Assembly: GCA_020027655.1 (NCBI GenBank)
Contig: JAHKKJ010000171.1
Coordinates: forward strand, 1 to 7,657
DNA: 7,657 nt
Origin: Deltaproteobacteria bacterium
GTDB taxonomy: Bacteria > Desulfobacterota > Binatia > UBA9968
Direction: 5' to 3'
The first letter of the stretch is position 1. Each line of letters begins with the position of its first letter. The position numbers and the translations under genes are program-made. This document shows, one piece after another, positions 1 through 5,468 of the stretch. The notes beneath the pieces were generated by a model. The model saw only the letters and a program-made list of their open reading frames with translations. It was not told where the DNA came from and ran no database searches.

Positions 1-819
1 AACAAGCGCGCCGCGGCGGGATGGGGCGCTCTTTGCGCGATGCTGACGGTGTTGACGATTACCACTACTGGCTCCAGCAGCACCCACTCGATGGGAGCCC
101 CTGATTGACGAAACTTTGCGCGTGGGGCCCGTAGCCGATGGTGAGCGGCGCTTCTCCCGCCGCGACGAGCTGGATGCGGCCGCGCGCGCCGCGCTGAAAG
201 ATCTGGTCCTGCTGGGCCAGACGGCGAAAGTAGGCCAACCCTTTGTCGCGGCCCCAAGAATTTAGGAGACCGTCGAACCATTCGAAATTGTCCGTGTCGT
301 TGATGATTTGCCTGCCCTTCCACATGGGCTTTAGCAAGTCCTCATAGGTCTTGGGGACGTCGTCGGGCTTTACGTTTCGTTTGTTGTAAGCCAGAACGAA
401 GGTGTTCTGAAACGTAGACCCCCAATAGCCGTTCTTGTCCCTCAGCTCGGCGGGAAGATATTTGTGCTCGGGCGATTCGTAGCGGCCGATAATGTTTCTC
501 TGCTTGAGCACGGTGAAACCGCCCCGAGTGGACATACCGTGCAACACGTCGGCGACGTAATTCTTAGCGGCGTATTCACTGACGATGCGATTGACCAGCG
601 CGCCGGAAAGATCGACTTTGATGAACGGATATTGCTTCTCGAACATGTCCATGAACTGTTTGCTCTCGGGTATCGAAACGGTCGTGTACCAGGTAACCCG
701 CCCTTCCTTTTTCGCCTGCGCGACGAGGTCGGCGCTTTGGTTTTGGCCATGGACCGTCGCGCATCGAGTCAATATCATAACACAATAAGAATTTTCCCGA
801 GCTTCGGTTGAATCACCAT
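1..819 (-). CDS. Extracellular solute-binding protein of Fe3+-type ABC transporter; partial, two apparent frameshifts
   Basis: This is a periplasmic binding protein of the FbpA/Fe3+ (also 2-aminoethylphosphonate/putrescine) type, which captures a ligand for an ABC importer. The main frame (778-65) begins the mature domain with an EGRVTWYTT strand and continues through WGSTFQNTFVLAYN, MWKGRQIINDTDNFEW and APLTIGYGPHAQSF. At a CCCC run (98-101, GGGG on the coding strand) the frame goes to a premature stop. Adding one base restores APIEWVLLEPVVVIVN and then RAPHPAAARL, the conserved C-lobe pattern of the family, which is open to the window edge. At the 5' end, the ATG at 778 has no ribosome site. 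An ATG at 819 has GGAGGG 7 nt upstream and encodes MVIQPKLGKILIVL, a plausible signal-peptide start that stops at a TGA near 775. One extra base there would join it to ILTRCATVHGQ. The gene lies 37 bp after E1 beta, so co-transcription is likely. Family assignment is firm; the ligand is unknown. The breaks are either decay or indel errors. Confidence 0.85.
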
Positions 820-826
820 GATCGTT

Positions 827-832
827 CCCTCC
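827..832 (-). promoter_or_regulatory. Ribosome binding site deciding the solute-binding protein start
   Basis: GGAGGG on the minus strand lies 7 nt before the ATG at 819-817. No comparable site precedes the downstream ATG at 778. This favours initiation at 819 and therefore a frameshift inside the signal peptide rather than a short, leaderless protein. Confidence 0.6.
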
Positions 833-856
833 GGATAAGAACTTTAAATTCGCACG

Positions 857-1627
857 CTATTTCATTAATTCCATGGCGCTGTCGATAATGTCTTTCAACG
901 ATGGTAAAAACGGCCGCTCGTCCCAATAGGGAAGAAATTCGTCGGCGCCGGATATGATCCGCGGCGTAACCGCAAGGGCGCCCGATGGCAACTCGTCGAG
1001 CAAACAGCGCACGTAAGGCGCGTACCCCGACCAAGGCGGTTCGTCTTGCACGATCAGTATTCTTCCCGTCTTGCTTGCCGCTTTCAGAATGGTCTCCTGG
1101 TCTAGCGGCTTAATAAAGCCGAGACTAACCACTTCGACCACGCCGCGATTTCCCTCTTTAGCCAACTGATCGGCCGCATCTTCGGCAAGCGCCGCGGTTC
1201 GTCCGGCGGCGATGATCGTGAGACGATCGCCTGAACGCGTCACTCGCGCTTTGGCGCCGGGATTGGTAGCAGCGATTTCTCCCGAACGGCTGTGAATCGA
1301 CCGGTCCTCAAAAAACAAAGTGGGCGTCGGGCGCTGCAAGGCATTGCGAAAAGACCAGTAAGCTTCATCGGAGGAAGCAGGCATAACGAGATTGAGATCT
1401 GGAACATTGTAGAACCATGACACGGCAACTTCATTTCCCATAGGTCCGTGCCCGCGAAATCGCGCGATGGGAAGGCGAATCACCACGGGACATCGTAAAC
1501 GCCCGCAGGTGAGGTAGTGCATCTTGGCAGCGCTCTGCACGATGGCTTTATGACAGACGGAGGAAATATCCGCGTAGGCAATCATCACCACCGCCTTCCA
1601 CCCTTTCATCGCCGCGCCGACCGCCAT
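857..1627 (-). CDS. TPP-dependent dehydrogenase E1 beta subunit, main part (frame-broken from its N-terminus)
   Basis: This is the larger part of a 2-oxoacid (pyruvate/branched-chain/acetoin-type) dehydrogenase E1 beta subunit, comprising the rest of the pyrimidine-binding domain and the transketolase C-terminal domain. The conserved order is visible: AVGAAMKGWKAVV, the YADI/SSVCHKAIVQSAAKMHYLTCG helix, PVVIRLP, VPDLNLVMPASSDEAYW, PTLFFEDRSI, then the C-terminal domain with DRLTIIAAGR, VVEVVSLGFIKPLDQETI and ILIVQDEPPWSGY, ending near DIIDSAMELMK. The first residues correspond to a position in mid-domain, and the ATG at 1627 has no ribosome site, so this is not an independent gene. It continues the fragment at 1796-1629 after a frame break. 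Where family members usually have an HSQ motif before the WF pair, this protein reads MGNEVAVSWF, so the usual active-site His is absent. Partner of the E1 alpha gene upstream. Family assignment is firm; activity is doubtful. Confidence 0.85.
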   Translation of the reverse strand: MAVGAAMKGWKAVVMIAYADISSVCHKAIVQSAAKMHYLTCGRLRCPVVIRLPIARFRGHGPMGNEVAVSWFYNVPDLNLVMPASSDEAYWSFRNALQRPTPTLFFEDRSIHSRSGEIAATNPGAKARVTRSGDRLTIIAAGRTAALAEDAADQLAKEGNRGVVEVVSLGFIKPLDQETILKAASKTGRILIVQDEPPWSGYAPYVRCLLDELPSGALAVTPRIISGADEFLPYWDERPFLPSLKDIIDSAMELMK

Positions 1628-1628
1628 C

Positions 1629-1796
1629 GCTTTCGCTGATGCTGGTATCGCGAATGCGGCTCTCGCCGAACTCTTCAGCCATTTGCTTCAAAGTATAACC
1701 GGCAATATTCTGGCCGATGAGGATTAAACGCGGTTCTGCGCGCAATGAATCCTGAAGCGCTCTCCCGACTGCATCTCGATAAGTCAACGTCGCCAT
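1629..1796 (-). CDS. TPP-dependent dehydrogenase E1 beta subunit, N-terminal fragment
   Basis: This is the first 56 residues of E1 beta. It starts MATLTYRDAVGRAL, then RLILIGQNIAGY, EEFGESRIRDTSISES. This matches the family order (TYREAL, GED-V, EEFG-RV-DTPISE) and ends at the point where family members continue with about four residues and then AVGAA. Here only one base separates the last Ser codon from the ATG of the next fragment, so about 11 bases seem to be missing. The frame then runs as unrelated sequence to a stop at 1548. Residue 29 is Gln (codon CAG) in IGQN, where the family has the catalytic Glu of GE(D/E)V that activates TPP. A purine-rich GAGAGAGAA stretch precedes the ATG and may serve as a weak ribosome site. 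The gene follows E1 alpha after 186 bp of repeat-bearing spacer. Confidence 0.8.
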
Positions 1797-1853
1797 CGTT
1801 CTCTCTCTTTCACTGGCCTAATCAACTAGCGGAAGCGCGAGCAGAAATCCGCG

Positions 1854-1900
1854 ACCCCCTCTTTTTCTCCCCCTTAGCAAAGGGGGAGATTGAGTGGGGT
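1854..1900. repeat. Dispersed palindromic repeat (SPFAKG type)
   Basis: A near-perfect hairpin at 1866-1889 has a 10-bp stem (TCTCCCCCTT with AAGGGGGAGA) and an AGCA loop, flanked by C- and G-rich runs. Translated, it gives the familiar spurious peptide ISPFAKGE. Sequences of this kind are known as dispersed, non-coding repeats in many metagenomic bacterial genomes. It sits in the spacer between E1 alpha and E1 beta, so it would form a hairpin in their shared transcript. It has no T tract on either strand, so it does not look like an intrinsic terminator. Confidence 0.65.
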
Positions 1901-1957
1901 TCTAGATTCCTCCTGCTTGCGTGGCCATGACGATAGTCATACTTGTCATTCTCATCA
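1901..1957. repeat. Degenerate second dispersed repeat (GTCATTC...GGAATCTAG type)
   Basis: TCTAGATTCC, a short imperfect inverted core (CCTGCTTGCGTGGCCATGACG) and then GTCATACTTGTCATTCTCAT resemble the widespread repeat in which TAGATTCCCGC and GCGGGAATGACG form a hairpin followed by GTCATTC. Here the arms have diverged. It directly follows the first repeat, so the 186-bp spacer is almost wholly made of repeat material. Assignment is by remembered pattern only. Confidence 0.4.
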
Positions 1958-1982
1958 AATTTCTGACCCAGACACTGCCGTA

Positions 1983-2933
1983 CTATTTCAACTCCGCGAG
2001 AACCTGATTGAACGCTTCTTGTATCCCCTGTGCTTCCTCTTGCTGCACTCGCTCGAAGTCTCGCGCCGATGCGAGGCCATGGCCGATCAGCCAATCGGCC
2101 ATTCGCTTTAGCGGATCGTGCTTTTCCCATTCGGCCAGATCTTTTTCGATTCCCGGTCGGGTCTCACCGAAATGGGAACTGTAGGTACCGCTGCGAAAAG
2201 TGATGCAATCGAGAAAAACCGCCTGACCGCTTAAGGCAGTGGCGCGCGCCCAGCGCGCCGAATGATAAACATCCCACGGATCGTTGCCATCGACCTTGCG
2301 CGTAGCGAAACCGAAGGGCTCAGCATAAGGAATCAATTCACGATGCTTGCGCACCTTCTCCCAAGGAGTAGCCATCTCCCAGCCATTGTTTTCACAGACG
2401 AGAATCAACGGCAGCGACCAGATGCCGGCGATGTGCATGGTTTCATGAAGATCACCCGAGCCTAACGTGCCGTCGCCGAAGAAAGCTAAACTTACAGCGC
2501 CCTGCCCCTCCAGCTGCATGGCCAGCGCCAGTCCCGCAGCCATCGCCAAATGGCCGCCGATCATCGTCGAACCGGGCATCACGCCGCGCTCGGGCCACGA
2601 GCTGTGATGCGGCGCATCGCGCGATCCTCCGGCCGCCAGCGGGCTGTGCATGATCTCGCGCAACTGCTCGGCGATGGTGATGCCCATGGCAACCATGGCA
2701 CCGCGCGTACGAAACGATGGAATCACGGTATCGCCCTTTTCCATCGCCAGGCAGGAACCCACGGCGATGGCTTCTTGGCCGCGGCTGGGAAAAACTTGCG
2801 CCGACATCTTGCCTTCGTGCTCCCAGCGGATGCAGGCTTCTTCGAACAAGCGAGTCACTAGCATGTCTTTATAAAGACGCCATTCGATGCTGTTTTGGCG
2901 ATCAATGCCTAGTGGAGATTGGGTTGGTTCCAT
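1983..2933 (-). CDS. TPP-dependent dehydrogenase E1 component, alpha subunit
   Basis: This is an intact 316-residue E1 alpha subunit, the usual size for pyruvate/acetoin/branched-chain-type dehydrogenases. It binds the diphosphate of TPP and pairs with E1 beta to decarboxylate a 2-oxo acid or similar substrate in the cytoplasm. Visible landmarks are YKDMLVTRLFEEA (residues 21-33), SRGQEAIAVG (50-59), FRTRGAMVAMG (74-84), the GGHLAMAAGLALAM helix (126-139) and the TPP/Mg motif from GDG (153-155) to ENNGW (181-185). The later active-site loop, usually Y-R-x-x-GHS/GHF, reads TFRSGTYSSHFGE (245-257). The His is kept but the preceding Gly is Ser, so this is not a canonical pyruvate dehydrogenase loop. 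The start is supported by AAGAGGA (GAGGA at 2943-2939) 5 nt before the ATG. E1 beta lies downstream. No lipoyl E2 or E3 gene is in view, so the electron or acyl acceptor is unknown. Confidence 0.92.
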   Translation of the reverse strand: MEPTQSPLGIDRQNSIEWRLYKDMLVTRLFEEACIRWEHEGKMSAQVFPSRGQEAIAVGSCLAMEKGDTVIPSFRTRGAMVAMGITIAEQLREIMHSPLAAGGSRDAPHHSSWPERGVMPGSTMIGGHLAMAAGLALAMQLEGQGAVSLAFFGDGTLGSGDLHETMHIAGIWSLPLILVCENNGWEMATPWEKVRKHRELIPYAEPFGFATRKVDGNDPWDVYHSARWARATALSGQAVFLDCITFRSGTYSSHFGETRPGIEKDLAEWEKHDPLKRMADWLIGHGLASARDFERVQQEEAQGIQEAFNQVLAELK

Positions 2934-2948
2934 TGCGATCCTCTTCTT

Positions 2949-3384
2949 TCAATCACTCACCAATGTTTTAATCCGCTCGATGGGAGAAGATTGAGGTGAG
3001 GGTGTTAGCATGCCGGAGGGTGACGAAGCCGGAAAAACAATGCAAGATTCCGGCGCCACAGAAAAATATACTTGCTTGCCCGCAGCCGGCGTGCGCGTGG
3101 GATGCGCGCGTAGCCGTAGCGCAATTTCACCGCAGCGAATCACGACGTCGGCCGAGTTGCCGAGAAAAGTGACCCGCTCGATAATGCCGGTTCCAGTATT
3201 GGTTCCGTTGTTCGACGGATTGTTCCGGTCGAAAAATTCGACATACTCGGGACGGAAGAATAACGACGCCGGCAATCCTTCCCGCCAACTCGATGCTACG
3301 CCGGGCGATAAAAGCGCCCAGCGGCGGAATCCAGGAGGGCCGATAAAAACAGACTGGCCGCATCTCTGGAGGCTGTCATCGTAA
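2949..3384 (-). pseudogene. C-terminal TOBE remnant of an ABC transporter ATP-binding protein
   Basis: In this frame SLFFRPEYVEFFDR is followed by GIIERVTFLGNSADVVIRCG, LRLRAHPTRTPAAGKQVYF and SVAPESCIVFPAS. This is the order of the regulatory TOBE domain at the C-terminus of PotA/FbpC-type ATPases of Fe3+, putrescine or phosphonate importers. No Walker A, Walker B or LSGGQ signature is present. Upstream the frame runs into the glycosyltransferase gene in another frame and stops resembling the family near 3384, so the ATPase domain has been lost. The last ~20 residues (LTPSPQSSPIER...) come from a dispersed repeat, so the original stop has also gone. The family matches that of the solute-binding protein at the left edge, which suggests both descend from one ABC import operon around the E1 genes. 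Confidence 0.7.
2973..3007. repeat. Degenerate dispersed repeat fragment (CCCTCACCTCAATC... type)
   Basis: On the minus strand the sequence reads ACACCCTCACCTCAATC then TTCTCCCATCGAGCGG. This resembles the common dispersed element with CCCTCACCCC-AATCC-TCTCCC, which typically yields the spurious peptide TPSPQSSP. It forms the tail of the ABC ATPase remnant and the leader just upstream of E1 alpha. Confidence 0.45.
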
Positions 3385-4122
3385 ATAGCGCCTCCAAATA
3401 GTCCAAAGTTCCACGAACGCCATAAAAAAATCCTTCGCTTTGACCTTGGAACCCGGGACATCGCGCCACTCATAGAGGGGGAATTCGTAGATGGCCTCCC
3501 CAGCCTGACACATTGTTGTTCCTCGCCGTGCTCTAATAAGTCGCGCAACAATTTCAACATCAAATAGCCACCTAGTTACAAACGGTTCTTCAAAAAGTGA
3601 TCTTATCTGAGGTGTAGCACGGAACAATTTCGCGCCGCACTGTGTGTCGTAGACGCTCAGTCCCAACACCAGAGACGCTGCTGTCGCGAACATCCGCCCG
3701 GGATAATGCCTAATCGCACTCCGCTGAATGCGTCGACCCAACAATCTAACTCTAGATCCGAAGATCATCTCAATTGACGGATTAGAATCCAACATCTGAC
3801 AGAAGTCATAAATCGCGTCCAGAGGTGTTGCTAGATCAGCGTCCCAAAAGCCCACATAGTCCGGATTTTCTTGAAAAGCCAATAATAAACCAGCTCGAGT
3901 CGCCTCGGCTTTTCCAACATTTCTTGCTAAGCTATGAACGTAATAACGACCCGGCGCACGAGCGCGAAGGGACTCGAGAACTTGTAAGGTCGAATCTGTA
4001 CTGCCATCGTTAACAAAGATAAATTTTTGATGATGGTGATCACTGTCAAAAGCCAGGAACTGCTCGATTGGGAATCTTTTGGCTTCGTTATAACAGGGTA
4101 ATATCACAATCGCGTAATGCAT
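3376..4122 (-). CDS. Family 2 glycosyltransferase (dolichyl/undecaprenyl-phosphate sugar synthase-like)
   Basis: This is a 248-residue GT-A fold glycosyltransferase that transfers a sugar from a nucleotide donor, by family resemblance possibly to a polyprenyl phosphate at the inner face of the membrane. The N-terminus has AIVILPCYNEAKRF (4-17), then FVNDGSTDST (36-45) for nucleotide binding, NVGKAEATRAG (68-78), the metal-binding DAD (94-96) in GFWDADLATP, FGSRV (121-125), YDTQCGAKLFR (158-168) and the C-terminal EWRDVPGSKVK (218-228). The QCG-KLF and W-DVPGSK motifs are typical of the ALG5/dolichyl-phosphate glucosyltransferase-like branch. It has no long hydrophobic C-terminal tail, so it is the soluble form. 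Its ribosome site is weak (AACAAAG before the ATG). It is visibly richer in A+T than its neighbours, and its 3' end abuts the truncated ABC ATPase, consistent with later arrival. The sugar and acceptor are unknown. Confidence 0.9.
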   Translation of the reverse strand: MHYAIVILPCYNEAKRFPIEQFLAFDSDHHHQKFIFVNDGSTDSTLQVLESLRARAPGRYYVHSLARNVGKAEATRAGLLLAFQENPDYVGFWDADLATPLDAIYDFCQMLDSNPSIEMIFGSRVRLLGRRIQRSAIRHYPGRMFATAASLVLGLSVYDTQCGAKLFRATPQIRSLFEEPFVTRWLFDVEIVARLIRARRGTTMCQAGEAIYEFPLYEWRDVPGSKVKAKDFFMAFVELWTIWRRYLR

Positions 4123-4433
4123 ATCTTTGTTTCAAGTTACATCGATCGTACGATAACAGCTCGGTCACATTTGCGCTGACTATCAATAATGACGTGGACT
4201 GGTTGTGTAACACTCTACTCGACAGCACAAATCGCGATCAAGATTCGCCATTCGTTATTTGTTGGGCGAGCATCGGCAGTTTCCGTTACATAATTGCAGG
4301 GTCCGCACAGGTCCCCATATGGATGCCCGCTGATCTTCGTAGGCTCCAACGAATACTGCAGTAGCTTATCAGAAGCTATATGAAGTTGTTGTTTACATCC
4401 AGGGTAGTGGTCTGATCAGCCCGTTGAAGAAGT
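4123..4433. other. Intergenic stretch, no gene recognised
   Basis: About 310 A+T-richer bases lie between the glycosyltransferase start and the first hydrolase stop. I see no reading frame with recognisable family motifs; one plus-strand frame is open for about 98 codons but looks like chance. A small inverted repeat (TAGCTT at 4362-4367 and AAGCTA at 4373-4378) is present. The base composition resembles the glycosyltransferase, so it may be part of the same acquired segment and should contain that gene's promoter, which I cannot place. Confidence 0.5.
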
Positions 4434-4445
4434 TCAACCAACGGG
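4420..4445 (-). terminator. Hairpin at the 3' end of the downstream hydrolase, possible weak terminator
   Basis: CCCGTTG (4420-4426) and CAACGGG (4439-4445) are perfect inverted arms around the stop codon of the hydrolase. An alternative nested stem, GTTGAA with TTCAAC, shares the same bases. There is no T tract after it on the minus strand, so it may protect the transcript end or act as a Rho-aided stop rather than as an intrinsic terminator. Confidence 0.3.
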
Positions 4446-5267
4446 ATGATGCTTCAGGAAATTCTGTAAGGCCAGGAGCGCGCCGTCACCGTCCCAGAAA
4501 GTCATATGCCTTACGCCTGGAACCAGTGCCAACTCCGCGCCGGGAACCAATTCTCCCAATCGCCGTGCCGTGCCCACCGGCGTGCTTCCCCGCCGGTTCA
4601 CGTCATCCTCTGCGCCGCAGAGGATCAGTGTCGGCACTTTGACCGCGGGTGCCCTCGCCAGAGCGTCCCAAGTGAGGCGCGCCTCTTCGTGGTAGCCAAA
4701 CTGCTCCACGGTGCTTTGTCCCGACCAGAGAGCATCGGCCAGAGCGTTGGCCAAGTCGCGGTGCTCGCGATAAAAGGCCGGGTTAAACGCCATACCATCG
4801 TTGTTTATGTGCGTCTTGATGTATTGCTCAAATCCCATTTCATGAATTTCGCGCGCCGCATCCGGCGACAAATCCCGCGGGCCTCCGCTGAGGGTCTTTG
4901 ATCCCGGCCCCGCGGCAGCCATGGTTAGAGTCGCGACTAAATCCGGCCTCGCGATAGCCATCGCCTGCACGATCTGCCCGCCCAGCGCAAAGCCCACAAC
5001 GTGGCAACGGGCGATCCTCAGATGTGACAAAAGCGCAATGCCGTCCTGAGCGAATTGTTGGACCGTGTATCCGTCCTTCGGTTTGCTACTGCGTCCCGTT
5101 CCACGGCAATCGAAGATGATCGTGCGATAACGTTGGCTGAGCACAGGCACAACCCCAACGTTCCAGGTCGCCGCCGGCCACCACGAAGGCGGCACGAGCA
5201 ACACCGGCTCGCCTTGTCCTGACTCTTCGTAGTAAAGACTGACATCTCCTAGGTTCGCGGTCGGCAT
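4434..5267 (-). CDS. Alpha/beta hydrolase-fold protein, copy A, nucleophile Ser replaced by Ala
   Basis: This complete 277-residue single-domain protein of the alpha/beta hydrolase_1 family has the usual order: LYYEESGQGEPVLLV strand pair, TIIFDCRGTGRSSKP (49-63), nucleophile elbow VVGFALGGQ (90-98), AMAIARPDLVATLTMAA, a helical cap region, VPTLILCGAEDD (211-222) and RHMTFWDG (253-260). The triad Asp (D221) and His (H254) are in place, but the nucleophile position is Ala94 (codon GCG) in GFALG instead of G-x-S-x-G. The oxyanion loop, usually HG, reads PPSWWPAATW. The start has AGAGGTGAA just upstream, a good ribosome site. It is downstream of and about 72% identical to copy B. It cannot work as an ordinary serine esterase. 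It could be a lyase, cofactorless oxygenase-like enzyme, binding protein or one half of a heterodimer. The family is certain; the function is unknown. Confidence 0.92.
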   Translation of the reverse strand: MPTANLGDVSLYYEESGQGEPVLLVPPSWWPAATWNVGVVPVLSQRYRTIIFDCRGTGRSSKPKDGYTVQQFAQDGIALLSHLRIARCHVVGFALGGQIVQAMAIARPDLVATLTMAAAGPGSKTLSGGPRDLSPDAAREIHEMGFEQYIKTHINNDGMAFNPAFYREHRDLANALADALWSGQSTVEQFGYHEEARLTWDALARAPAVKVPTLILCGAEDDVNRRGSTPVGTARRLGELVPGAELALVPGVRHMTFWDGDGALLALQNFLKHHPVG

Positions 5268-5280
5268 TTCACCTCTGTTA

Positions 5281-5340
5281 AAAGTTCAAGGTGGACGAGA
5301 TCCCCTTTTTCTTTTGAACTTTGAACCAGGAACTTTGAAC
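5281..5340. repeat. Short repeat cluster GAACTTTGAAC with inverted AAAGTTCAA
   Basis: Two direct copies of GAACTTTGAAC lie at 5316-5326 and 5330-5340. AAAGTTCAA at 5281-5289 is a perfect inverted match to TTGAACTTT at 5314-5322, a 9-bp stem just upstream of the ribosome site of hydrolase copy A. Read as protein it gives the spurious FKVQ pattern seen in simple dispersed repeats. It fills part of the 201-bp spacer between the two hydrolase genes. The rest of that spacer (5341-5468) shows nothing recognisable. Confidence 0.5.
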
Positions 5341-5468
5341 TTCTGTGCCCGCGACCGTAGAGGCTCGCTCCTCGGCCCTCTGTCGCGAACAATGCAGACT
5401 ATCCTTTCCGTTTAGCGCGAGGGGGCTTTCTTCACAAGGGGAAAAAACATGAGGCTCGGAAGTGAAAA

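Noticed and set aside
757..775. Possible lipobox (LTRC) in the solute-binding protein leader
   Set aside because: Arg just before the Cys does not fit the lipobox consensus, so a standard signal peptidase I site is more likely.
464..811. Plus-strand open frame of 115 codons across the solute-binding protein gene
   Set aside because: It lies antisense to a clear family match, has no recognisable motifs and no ribosome site. It is a shadow frame.
1822..2130. Minus-strand open frame giving the peptide SISPFAKGE
   Set aside because: It is made of the dispersed repeat and an out-of-frame part of E1 alpha, so it is not a gene.
3384..3563. N-terminal extension of the ABC ATPase remnant frame
   Set aside because: This part overlaps the glycosyltransferase 3' end in another frame and has no ATPase motif, so the overlap is accidental.
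4068..4364. Plus-strand 98-codon open frame in the intergenic region
   Set aside because: It starts inside the glycosyltransferase antisense strand and has no family motif or ribosome site. Its length is expected by chance.
5316..5340. Could the GAACTTTGAAC copies be a CRISPR array?
   Set aside because: There are only two short units with 3 bp between them and no spacers, so this is a simple repeat.
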